Positions 14,621-22,833 of a stretch of 42,777 nt of DNA are shown here, in pieces; within the stretch, counting starts at the first letter, position 1, and every line of letters begins with the position of its first letter. Below the pieces are notes generated by a model. It was not told where the DNA came from and did no database searches. It was given only the letters and a program-made list of their open reading frames with translations. This DNA is from Hymenobacter roseosalivarius DSM 11622 (GTDB taxonomy: Bacteria; Bacteroidota; Bacteroidia; Cytophagales; Hymenobacteraceae). Position numbers and translations under genes: made by a program. The stretch lies in assembly GCF_900176135.1 (NCBI RefSeq), contig NZ_FWWW01000102.1, positions 1 to 42,777 on the forward strand, in the 5' to 3' direction.

Positions 14621-16024
14621 ATGAGCATCCAAAAACCCAGCATTCCGAAAGGCACCCGCGACTTTGGTCCCGCCGTGGTGGCGCACCGCAACTACATTTT
14701 TGGCGTCATCCGCCGCACGTTCGAGTTGTTTGGTTATGCCCCGCTTGAAACGCCTACGCTCGAAAACCTCTCCGTGCTCACCGGCAAATACGGCGACGAA
14801 GGCGACCAGCTGCTGTTCAAAGTCCTGAACTCCGGCGACTTTCTGAAAGATGTTGCGCCCAATGATATAGTGGAGGGCACGCGCAAAGTACTGCCCAAAA
14901 TCGCCGAAAAAGGCCTGCGCTACGACCTCACGGTGCCGTTTGCCCGCTACGTAGTAATGAACCGCGGCACGCTGACCTTTCCCTTCAAGCGCTACCAGAT
15001 TCAGCCCGTATGGCGCGCCGACCGCCCGCAGCGCGGCCGCTACCGCGAGTTTTACCAGTGCGACGCCGACGTGGTCGGCACCGATTCTCTGCTCTGCGAA
15101 GCGGAGATCGTGCTCATGATGTGCGAGGTCTTAAATGGAATTGGGCTCACTGATTTCACCATCAAGATCAATCACCGGGGCGTGCTGCGCAATATTTATC
15201 AGGCCCTGGGTAGCGAGGGCAAGGAGCCGGATTTGTTTGTAGCCATCGATAAGCTGGATAAAATCGGCCGCGAGGGTGTGGAAAGAGAGTTGGCCGAGCG
15301 GGGCTTTTCGGCCCAGGCCTCGGAGCAACTATTTGATTTATTGGCCACTACAGGCGACTTTAGCGAGAAGCTGGAGAAGCTGGAAGCTGCTTTTCGGAAA
15401 GCTGGCTTGCAATCGGAAAGCGAAAGTTTAACTGGGCCAACGTACAAGGGTGTGCAAGATTTGCGGGAGGTACAGAAGTATCTCACCAGCTTCGGCTTCA
15501 CGCAGTTTGACAAGTTGGAGTTTGACCCTACATTGGCCCGCGGCCTCTCCTATTACACTGGCTGTATCTTCGAAATCAAGATTAACAACGTCAAGATCGG
15601 TAGCGTATCCGGCGGGGGGCGCTACGACAACCTTACGGGCGCTTTCGGACTGCCGGGCGTGTCAGGCGTGGGCTTTAGTTTCGGAGTTGACAGGCTCTAC
15701 GATTGTCTGGAAGAACTGAATCTGTTTCCACCAAATGCGGCTACCACTACGCGCTGCCTGCTCTTGAATTTCGACGAAGAAGCCGGCCGCTCGGTGCTGC
15801 CTGTGCTGCGGCAGCTGCGGGCCGCGGGCATTTCCAGCGAACTGTATCATACCCCGGACAAGCTGTTGAAGCAGTTCAAATACGCCGATCAAAAGGGCAT
15901 TCCCTATGTATTGCTGCAAGGCTCTGAGGAACGGGCGCAAAGCCTTTTCAAGCTCAAAAACATGAGCACCGGCCATGAACAGCTACTTGCTTTAAAAGAT
16001 GTATTGAGTAGCCTAACCAACTAA
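14621..16024 (+). CDS. hisS: Histidine--tRNA ligase
   Basis: A 467-residue class II aminoacyl-tRNA synthetase that charges tRNA-His. Family signatures: N-terminal KPSIPKGTRDFGP, motif 2 RPQRGRYREFYQCDADV, the HisA blocks GLSYYTGCIFEI (near residue 310) and GGGRYDNLTGAFG, and a C-terminal anticodon-binding domain (from about 370). The ATG at 14621 gives the usual MxxxKPSxPKGTRDF start; the frame is open further upstream across a terminator and should not be extended. A TACCTTCG sequence at 14591-14598 is a possible -7 box. It is followed after 79 bp by hutH on the same strand. Confidence 0.95.
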   Translation: MSIQKPSIPKGTRDFGPAVVAHRNYIFGVIRRTFELFGYAPLETPTLENLSVLTGKYGDEGDQLLFKVLNSGDFLKDVAPNDIVEGTRKVLPKIAEKGLRYDLTVPFARYVVMNRGTLTFPFKRYQIQPVWRADRPQRGRYREFYQCDADVVGTDSLLCEAEIVLMMCEVLNGIGLTDFTIKINHRGVLRNIYQALGSEGKEPDLFVAIDKLDKIGREGVERELAERGFSAQASEQLFDLLATTGDFSEKLEKLEAAFRKAGLQSESESLTGPTYKGVQDLREVQKYLTSFGFTQFDKLEFDPTLARGLSYYTGCIFEIKINNVKIGSVSGGGRYDNLTGAFGLPGVSGVGFSFGVDRLYDCLEELNLFPPNAATTTRCLLLNFDEEAGRSVLPVLRQLRAAGISSELYHTPDKLLKQFKYADQKGIPYVLLQGSEERAQSLFKLKNMSTGHEQLLALKDVLSSLTN

Positions 16025-16103
16025 ATAAAGCTGTAACTACCAGTTCTTAGCGGCGTTTTACCTCACCACAAACGCCCATAAAACAATCGGCTTCCTCCCC
16101 CCG

Positions 16104-17591
16104 ATGTACTCCCTCGATCCTACCACCTACCTCAGTCTGTCTACCCTTGAACGCCTGCTTCGTGAGCGGCCCAGGGTTGTATTGAGCGACGAGGCGCGAC
16201 AGCGTGTTGCCACTTGCTATGACTATCTGCGTGACCGGCTGGGAAAGTCGGATGCGCCGATGTATGGTATCAACACCGGTTTTGGGGCGCTTTGCAACAC
16301 CGGAATTGCCCCCCAGCAGCGCCGCCAGCTCCAACTCAATCTGCTGATGTCGCATGCCTGTGGTACGGGCGACGAAGTGCCCGAGGAGGTAGTGCGGCTG
16401 ATGCTACTCCTTAAAGCCCAAAGCCTGAGCTATGGGCACAGCGGCGTGCAGGTAGCCACCGTGCAGCGCCTGCTCGATTTTTACAATCGCGAAATGTACC
16501 CGGTGGTTTACCAGCAGGGCTCCCTCGGGGCCAGCGGTGATCTGGCGCCCTTGGCGCACCTGTGTCTGCCGTTGCTGGGCCTGGGCGAGGTCAATTACCA
16601 GGGCTACCGCCTGGCCGCCGCCGACGCCCTGAGCTTGTTTAGCTGGCCACCCATGGAGCTGGAAGCCAAGGAAGGGCTGGCCTTGCTCAATGGCACTCAG
16701 TTTATGCTGGCGTACGGCGTACACTGTATCCTACGGGCTCAGCGTCTGGCCAATGCCGCTGACGCCATCGGGGCACTGTCGCTGGAAGCCTTTGGGGGGC
16801 AAAATCAACCGTTTGACGTCCGTCTGCACCAACTGCGGCCCCACGCCGGGCAAGTAGCCGCAGCCGAGCGCATACGCAACTTCCTCTCCAACAGCGAGCT
16901 GCAAGCTCAGCCCAAAGACGCCGTTCAGGATCCGTATTCTTTTCGCTGCCAGCCGCAGGTGCATGGTGCCTCCCGCGACGCCTTTGCTTACGTGGCGCAG
17001 GTACTGGAAACGGAATGCAACGCGGTAACGGACAACCCGAATATATTTCCCGCCGACGACGCTATCCTTTCGGGGGGCAATTTTCATGGTCAGCCCCTGG
17101 CCCTGGCCCTCGACTTTCTGGCCATAGCCGTGGCTGAGCTAGGGGGCATTTCGGAGCGCCGCACGTATCAATTGCTTAGTGGGCAGCGGGGCCTGCCGCC
17201 TTTTCTGGTGGCTGAACCCGGCCTCAACTCGGGATTGATGATTCCGCAGTACACCGCGGCCAGCATCGTGAGTCAGAATAAGCAGCTTTGTACGCCCGCC
17301 TCCGTCGATAGCATCGTGAGCAGTAACGGGCAGGAAGACCACGTAAGTATGGGAGCCAACGCCGCCACCAAAGCGCGCCGCGTGGTCGAGAACGTAGAGC
17401 AGCTATTGGGTATCGAGCTACTTACCGCTGCCCAGGCGCTGGCGTTTCGACGGCCGGCGCGCACCTCCGCCGCGCTGGAGCAGATAGTCGAGGATTTTCG
17501 GCAGAAAGTAGCTTTCGTGAGTCGGGACCGGGTGCTATATCCCGATTTGCAGGCCGCCGCCGCTTTCGTTCGCACGTATGAGTGGCCGTAG
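16104..17591 (+). CDS. hutH: Histidine ammonia-lyase
   Basis: A 495-residue enzyme that deaminates histidine to urocanate. The MIO cofactor forms from Ala-Ser-Gly in GSLGASGDLAPLAH (near residue 145). Other signatures are YGINTGFGAL and, near the C terminus, QEDHVSMGANAATKARR. The selectivity pair in LLMSHACGTG is Ser-His, as in histidine lyases, rather than Phe-Leu or His-Leu as in phenylalanine or tyrosine lyases. The other Hut genes (hutU, hutI, hutG) are not in this window. It lies directly behind hisS with no clear terminator between, so co-transcription is possible. Confidence 0.92.
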   Translation: MYSLDPTTYLSLSTLERLLRERPRVVLSDEARQRVATCYDYLRDRLGKSDAPMYGINTGFGALCNTGIAPQQRRQLQLNLLMSHACGTGDEVPEEVVRLMLLLKAQSLSYGHSGVQVATVQRLLDFYNREMYPVVYQQGSLGASGDLAPLAHLCLPLLGLGEVNYQGYRLAAADALSLFSWPPMELEAKEGLALLNGTQFMLAYGVHCILRAQRLANAADAIGALSLEAFGGQNQPFDVRLHQLRPHAGQVAAAERIRNFLSNSELQAQPKDAVQDPYSFRCQPQVHGASRDAFAYVAQVLETECNAVTDNPNIFPADDAILSGGNFHGQPLALALDFLAIAVAELGGISERRTYQLLSGQRGLPPFLVAEPGLNSGLMIPQYTAASIVSQNKQLCTPASVDSIVSSNGQEDHVSMGANAATKARRVVENVEQLLGIELLTAAQALAFRRPARTSAALEQIVEDFRQKVAFVSRDRVLYPDLQAAAAFVRTYEWP

Positions 17592-17795
17592 CCAAAGCTT
17601 TCATTTTAGCCTATCCGGCTCGTAAGATCCAGATTGGCAAAAATAGTCTTTACTTAAGGGTAGTCTACTCAAATCTCAACAGTACAATAACTTGACTTAA
17701 TGGCGTTGGAGGTTGCAAAGGCTTTTATACAGCCATAATTTCCTACTTTCAGTCATCCCAAAACGCAAACACCCCCTGGGTACGTTATAAGCTTC

Positions 17796-19805
17796 GTGAA
17801 AAACTTCTATCGTCTTTTTGTTCTAATTCCAGCCCTGCTGCTGGCTACGCTGGCTCCCGCCCAAACCTGCGAGAATACGCCCAACTCAGGAGCTGATTTT
17901 AAGGCCTTTGATACTGCTACGGGCACTGAAGTATCGTCACTTTGCGTGGGCCGGGAAATAAGGTTCGTGGATAACAGCGGTCGGCAGCTCGACCCCAGCC
18001 TTGTGCGCTACGCCACCGGGGCCGCTATCACCTGCAACGGCTCCGACTTCTCAACCAATGCCTTATATACTCCTTCGGCCGCCGACGCGACGCGGGGATT
18101 TGTAGTTATTACCCAAAATACGCAGCAGGCGGCGGGCGCAGCGGGTATCATTTTCTCCAAACGTCTTGAGGTAAAAGCATCACCGGCACCTGCCTTCTCA
18201 CTTACTTCTTGCTCGGCCAACGCTGTTCAGATTACGATTACGGACCAAGTGTATGCTGCCAACCTGTATACCGTGCAGATTGGCAGTAGCGTGTTTAATA
18301 ACGTAGACAGGAGCCAACCACGTACCTTCTCCGTTCCCCCAGGTACTACGACAGTAACGGTAACGGGTCGTCACGCAGGAAATACTCTATGCAGTAATAG
18401 TGGCATGCAAAGCTTTACGCCGGCTACCGGACCGTCATCTGCCCCGGTACTTAAGCAGCTCGAGGTTCGCGATAAGGAGGTTGTATTTCAATTCGGCAAC
18501 ATCCAACCTACGTTTCAATACGAGATTCAGATAGCTGAGCTTGGCGCGCCCGGCGGTTATCGTACCCTCCCCGGTTTTGTTGTCGGCAATGGCGACGTAG
18601 TAACCAGTCTACCCAATGCCCCGCTCCCTGCCTGCTATCGCATTCGCCCTGTCTCGGCCTGCGGAACTGGTCTTATCACTGGCTCTAATGGCTCCAATCT
18701 GGTTTGCACAATTGATTTAGGCACTATCAGTTTGGTTTCAACGTCGAGCAATGGAATAAACAAACTCAACTGGACGACGTTTGATTCGGCGGTGAGCTTT
18801 TTTCAAATACGGCGGACTTCACAAGGTATACCTGAGTCAATTATAGCTACCGTGCCCGGCAATAGTCCCTTTGAGTACTTGGATGCTACGGGCAGCTGCG
18901 GCACCATCTATACCTATCAAGTCACCGCAGTACTGACCACCCCTAGAGGCTTTGTTTCTTCAGCGTCCAACAAGTCATCGGTGACGACGGCGGCCGGCAC
19001 GGCACCGCAACCGCCGCGTCTGGTAGCAGGTTTCACTCTTAGCAATAAAGTAGAGCTATTTGCTACCAACGCGGTGGGGCAACCCCTGGCTAACGAGCTC
19101 ACTTTCCTGCGCGCCTCCCCCAGCCCCGCCGAACTGGGCGTCGTAAATGCGCCCACCATCAGCGATACGCCCGATAACCTAAGCGTTACCAATCCACCGA
19201 TTTATTTGGCCCGCCGCCGCGATGCTTGCGGCAGTATATCAGCCGATAGTAACCCCGCTTCTCCGGTAGTGCTGGCCGTTGATCCGCAGCCGGAAGGCGC
19301 CCGATTCACTTGGTCGCCGCTAGGAGGCCCCGATGCGGCTATTCCCGTGCAATATCAATTGGTGCGCTTGGCGCTCAACGGCTCTACCATTGATATCATC
19401 CCAGTAAGTGGGCTGAGCTACGTTGATACCCAGCCACCAACCAACGAGAGCACAGTGCGCTACCGCATTGAGGCGACGGGTGGCGGCCTGGCGACGGCCA
19501 GCTATTCTAACCTGGTAAATGTTACGCGTCAGCCCCGCCTGGCAATGCCGACGGCTTTCTCACCCAATGGCGACGGCCTGAATGATGTATTGGAAGTAAA
19601 AGGGCGCTTTTTGACCACTTTCATCTTCACCGTCATCGACCGCAACGGCCAGGAAGTGTTTCGCGGCACCGACCGCACCCAAACCTGGGACGGACGCATT
19701 AATGGGCGCGAACCAATGCCAGGAGCGTACGCGTGGCGCTTCGAGGCCCTCACGGAGGAAGGCAAGCTCTTCGTGCAGCACGGCGCTATTACCATTGTGC
19801 GGTAA
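17796..19805 (+). CDS. Secreted protein with T9SS type B sorting domain
   Basis: A 669-residue protein with a signal peptide (LFVLIPALLLATLAPAQ), a Cys-containing N-terminal region, several fibronectin/Ig-like repeats (PKD-like, 130-560) and a C-terminal gliding-motility-type CTD (about 575-669) with the hallmark FSPNGDGLNDVLEV and a final GAYAWRFEAL-like strand. This domain directs secretion through the type IX system to the cell surface or medium. The start codon is GTG. Its stop is only 13 bp from the convergent chrA stop, with no terminator between. Ligand or substrate is unknown. Confidence 0.85.
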   Translation: MKNFYRLFVLIPALLLATLAPAQTCENTPNSGADFKAFDTATGTEVSSLCVGREIRFVDNSGRQLDPSLVRYATGAAITCNGSDFSTNALYTPSAADATRGFVVITQNTQQAAGAAGIIFSKRLEVKASPAPAFSLTSCSANAVQITITDQVYAANLYTVQIGSSVFNNVDRSQPRTFSVPPGTTTVTVTGRHAGNTLCSNSGMQSFTPATGPSSAPVLKQLEVRDKEVVFQFGNIQPTFQYEIQIAELGAPGGYRTLPGFVVGNGDVVTSLPNAPLPACYRIRPVSACGTGLITGSNGSNLVCTIDLGTISLVSTSSNGINKLNWTTFDSAVSFFQIRRTSQGIPESIIATVPGNSPFEYLDATGSCGTIYTYQVTAVLTTPRGFVSSASNKSSVTTAAGTAPQPPRLVAGFTLSNKVELFATNAVGQPLANELTFLRASPSPAELGVVNAPTISDTPDNLSVTNPPIYLARRRDACGSISADSNPASPVVLAVDPQPEGARFTWSPLGGPDAAIPVQYQLVRLALNGSTIDIIPVSGLSYVDTQPPTNESTVRYRIEATGGGLATASYSNLVNVTRQPRLAMPTAFSPNGDGLNDVLEVKGRFLTTFIFTVIDRNGQEVFRGTDRTQTWDGRINGREPMPGAYAWRFEALTEEGKLFVQHGAITIVR

Positions 19806-19818
19806 GTGCGATCCATCT

Positions 19819-21108
19819 TTAGTTGAGGGACGAATATGCCCAGCCCATAATAGCGCTGACTACAATCCAAACAACCATATTTAGCTGCAGCCAACGCAGC
19901 GCCAGTACTGAGACAAAAATCCAGCTTAAGCTAAACCAATCGGGTGCTTGAGTTAACCCCTGAGGCCACACAACAACGCTTCCCAAGTACAGGGCGAGGT
20001 TCAGAATAACGCCCACTACGGCCGCGGTTACTACGCTGAGGGTGGCTTTGATACGCTCATCCTGGCGAGTACGCTCAATCAGAGGCGCACCAATAAAAAT
20101 GAATAAAAAGCTGGGTAGGAAAGTGTAAAAAGTCGTTAAGGCCAGGCCGGCCGCGCCCCAGACTATCGAGTGGCCACCATGACGCCAAGCCCCCATAAAT
20201 CCAACGAAGGCCAGCACCATAATGAGCGGACCGGGCGTTGTTTCACCCAGGGCCAAGCCATCTATCATCTCCAGGCGCGTTAGCCAGCCTAGCTGCTCTA
20301 CCGCTACCTGGGCTACATAGGGCAGCACGGCGTAAGCCCCACCGAAGGTAAAGAAGGCAGCAGCCGTGAAAAATCCGGTTAGCTGGCGCCAAAATGGCCA
20401 ATCACCCGTTAGCCAGGTGGCTATCAGCAACGGAAGTACCCACAGCGCAACCGCTACAAGTAGCAGGCGCAGAACGCGTCTGCCCGGTCTAAACGGCGCT
20501 TCTACAATAGTCGCTGCTTGGGGCGCAAACCCAGCCGGCGGGGTGGAGCGTAGCCAAGCCGGACGCCAGCGCTGCACTATTACGCCTATAAAAATGGCCC
20601 CCAGCACTACTACTGGAAAGGGTAGCCGAACTACTGCCAGGGCCAGAAAGCTTAGGGCCGCCACGCTTATGCGCAAAGGGGTTCGTAGAGATTTCTGCCC
20701 TATTTTCAGCAAGGCTCCCAGTACAATGGCCACTACCGCTGGCTTCAAGCCGTAGAGTATGCCAACAACGGCAGGCAATGTTCCCCATGTGACGTATACC
20801 CAACTCAAGCCCAGCAACAATACTGCCGAGGGCAACACGAACAGAATACCAGCCACCAAGCCCCCTCGCACCCCATGCAGCAGCCACCCAATGTAGGTGG
20901 CCAGTTGCTGAGCCTCAGGTCCTGGCAGCAGCATACAGTAATTAAGGGCGTGCAGAAAACGCTCTTCCGTGAGCCATTGGCGGCGCTCCACCACGTACTC
21001 GTGCAAAATGGCAATCTGACCCGCGGGCCCGCCAAAGCTAATGAAGCCGAGCTTTAGCCAGAAGCGCAAGGCATCGCGAAAGGCTACCGGGGGAATAGCT
21101 GTTTCCAT
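19819..21108 (-). CDS. chrA: Chromate efflux transporter (CHR family, long form)
   Basis: A 429-residue membrane protein of two homologous halves. The first has LGFISFGGPAGQIA and YCMLLPGPEAQQLATYIGW; the second has FFTFGGAYAVLPYVAQ and LALGETTPGPLIMVLAFVG. These are the paired CHR signatures of ChrA, which exports chromate with the proton motive force. About 10-12 membrane spans are apparent. It lies 56 bp downstream of a DUF1259 gene on the same strand, probably one operon. Substrate is inferred from the family; some CHR proteins may carry other oxyanions. Confidence 0.9.
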   Translation of the reverse strand: METAIPPVAFRDALRFWLKLGFISFGGPAGQIAILHEYVVERRQWLTEERFLHALNYCMLLPGPEAQQLATYIGWLLHGVRGGLVAGILFVLPSAVLLLGLSWVYVTWGTLPAVVGILYGLKPAVVAIVLGALLKIGQKSLRTPLRISVAALSFLALAVVRLPFPVVVLGAIFIGVIVQRWRPAWLRSTPPAGFAPQAATIVEAPFRPGRRVLRLLLVAVALWVLPLLIATWLTGDWPFWRQLTGFFTAAAFFTFGGAYAVLPYVAQVAVEQLGWLTRLEMIDGLALGETTPGPLIMVLAFVGFMGAWRHGGHSIVWGAAGLALTTFYTFLPSFLFIFIGAPLIERTRQDERIKATLSVVTAAVVGVILNLALYLGSVVVWPQGLTQAPDWFSLSWIFVSVLALRWLQLNMVVWIVVSAIMGWAYSSLN

Positions 21109-21164
21109 AGCCTAAAGTAGAGAGACTGTCTTTGGGGCGAAGCGCCAGCCTGGAAAGGCAGTCA

Positions 21165-22157
21165 TTAGTGCCTCATAGTATCCAGGCTCTTGCTCTGCCC
21201 GAGCTGGTTCAACGCTGCCCGGAAGCCCTTGGCCAGCTGGGCGGCAGGCCCCCGGCCGTAGTAGTGCAGAAATATTATGCGAGGCTGGTCGCCGAGCATG
21301 TGGTTGTGCACCGCCACTACTTCCAGATTATTTGCTCGCAGAGCGCGAATAACGGGATTCACCTCATTTTCCAGCATGGCCATATCGCCGGCAATGTGAG
21401 CCGCGTCGGTAGTGCCCGCGAAGGAGGCCCAGGAGTTGAGGCCGATGGCGGCGGTCATCTCGGCTCCCATGGCCAGTACTTGCAAGTCGTCGCGGCCTAC
21501 GGTGTACTTATAAGTGGGTCCATTAACGGCACCGGTATATTTCACGATAGCATCCAGCGACGGCAGGTCAAACAGCTCCTTACCGGTGCGGGCCGGCGCG
21601 GGGCCGGCCGGGGGCTGATTGGCCGGAAATAGCTTAGATCCTTTGATGGTAGCGGCATATTTGCGGGCCAATTCTTCCACGCTGCCTATGCCGTGTATAT
21701 GCATATAGAAAATACGGGGCTCCTCGTAAAAAAAGTGATTGTGAATGGCCCCGACCTCAAGCCCATTGGCGTGAGCCGCCGAAATCAGCGGGTTTACTTC
21801 TTCTTGCAGCAGCACTGTGTCGCTCATCAGGACTGCTGACTTGCCGTCCAGAGTCTTCTTCACCGCTACCCAACCGCCAAAACCGAAGGAAATTGGCACC
21901 GGCTCGCCCTTAATGGTCAGCTTCAAATCGTTGCGGGGCAACGGTGTTGTGTGGGTAGCTTGGGCTTCTACGTAGGTTCCTTTTTTGCCCAGCGCAGCCT
22001 CAATAGCTCCTGTTTCGGCGGCGCTCAGTGGGGGTGTTTTGCCTTTGGGGGGCATTTTTGCGGCAATTAGCGGCGATGTAGGCCCGAGGAGCGTACTAGC
22101 ACCTAGCAGTGCCGTGGCACGGAGAGCATCCCGCCGGGAGAAGTGATAATTAGTCAT
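21165..22157 (-). CDS. Tat-exported protein with two DUF1259 domains
   Basis: A 330-residue protein with a twin-arginine signal (HFSRRDALRATALLGAS) and two DUF1259 (LppY/LpqO type) repeats. The halves share LEVGAIHNHFFYEEPRIFYM and LEVVAVHNHMLGDQPRIIFL, and NPLISAAHANG and NPVIRALRANN. The paired His residues (HNHxxxxxPR, then H-I-H or H-Y-Y) resemble a metal site, although none is proven. Tat export suggests it folds with a cofactor before crossing the membrane. The ATG at 22157 sets the Tat motif at residue 8; an upstream extension to 22244 would bury it. It is the first gene of a likely operon with chrA, suggesting a role in chromate or oxyanion handling. Confidence 0.8.
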   Translation of the reverse strand: MTNYHFSRRDALRATALLGASTLLGPTSPLIAAKMPPKGKTPPLSAAETGAIEAALGKKGTYVEAQATHTTPLPRNDLKLTIKGEPVPISFGFGGWVAVKKTLDGKSAVLMSDTVLLQEEVNPLISAAHANGLEVGAIHNHFFYEEPRIFYMHIHGIGSVEELARKYAATIKGSKLFPANQPPAGPAPARTGKELFDLPSLDAIVKYTGAVNGPTYKYTVGRDDLQVLAMGAEMTAAIGLNSWASFAGTTDAAHIAGDMAMLENEVNPVIRALRANNLEVVAVHNHMLGDQPRIIFLHYYGRGPAAQLAKGFRAALNQLGQSKSLDTMRH

Positions 22158-22497
22158 AAGAAAGTAAGGCTTTGGGCTAAAACAGGACTTTAAGGTATGA
22201 AGCCTTTCATTGTTGCTTACGTCGCAACACCCGTAACGATACATAAATTAGCTTACCTATCTTTTGCCCACCACCATATGTTACCGCTATGCTCACACCC
22301 TTGGCATTGACAAACGGAATACCTTTGTACAACTAGTTCCGTACACGAGTAACCTTGGTTTTTGCGGCTTGGCTTTTTTCAGGATTGCCGGTGAGGGTAC
22401 CACGGGTCATACGGTGACACCACGCACACCCCTAGCCAGTGTTAGCAAGCCATTTCTAAAACCTCATTTAAACGCCCACAGGGCACTATTTTGGCTT
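22158..22497. other. Divergent regulatory region between the DUF1259 gene and ybaB
   Basis: No gene is supported; the frame open upstream of ybaB from 22264 does not look coding. A TACCTTTG -7 box on the plus strand at 22320-22327 and a TATCTTTTGC at 22258-22266 are possible starts of the ybaB transcript. Confidence 0.45.
22320..22327 (+). promoter_or_regulatory. Possible -7 box for ybaB-GT2
   Basis: TACCTTTG matches TAnnTTTG. A TTG lies 16 nt upstream (22301-22303), shorter than the usual 19-21. It would give a leader of about 165 nt. Confidence 0.4.
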
Positions 22498-22833
22498 ATG
22501 TTTGATATGATGGGCATGATGGGCAAAGTGAAGGAGCTTCAGGAAAAGATGAAGCAGGCCCAGGATGAAGTACAGTTTCTGACCGCGACGGCCGAATCGG
22601 GCGGGGGCTTGGTGAAGGCTACCGCCAATGGTAAGCGCAACGTGGTGAAGCTGGAAATAGATGAGTCGCTGCTCACGCCCCAGGACCGTGAGATGCTGGC
22701 TGACCTGGTAGTAGCGGCCGTAAATAAGGCCCTGGATGAAGTAGGGGAGAAAGCCAAAGAAGAACTTAAGAACAAAACAGCCGGTTTGATGCCCAATCTT
22801 CCGGGCCTCGACCTTGGCAATTTTGGCCTCTGA
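22498..22833 (+). CDS. YbaB/EbfC nucleoid-associated protein
   Basis: A 111-residue protein of normal family length: N-terminal helix with MMGKVKELQEKMKQAQ, then the beta sheet including VVKLEIDESLL, then a C-terminal helix rich in Lys and Glu. YbaB/EbfC proteins are small dimers that bind DNA and affect nucleoid structure and gene expression. The Met cluster at the start is typical. The ATG at 22498 is chosen over the longer open frame. In many genomes the gene lies next to dnaX or recR; here it overlaps a glycosyltransferase by about 20 nt. Confidence 0.9.
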   Translation: MFDMMGMMGKVKELQEKMKQAQDEVQFLTATAESGGGLVKATANGKRNVVKLEIDESLLTPQDREMLADLVVAAVNKALDEVGEKAKEELKNKTAGLMPNLPGLDLGNFGL

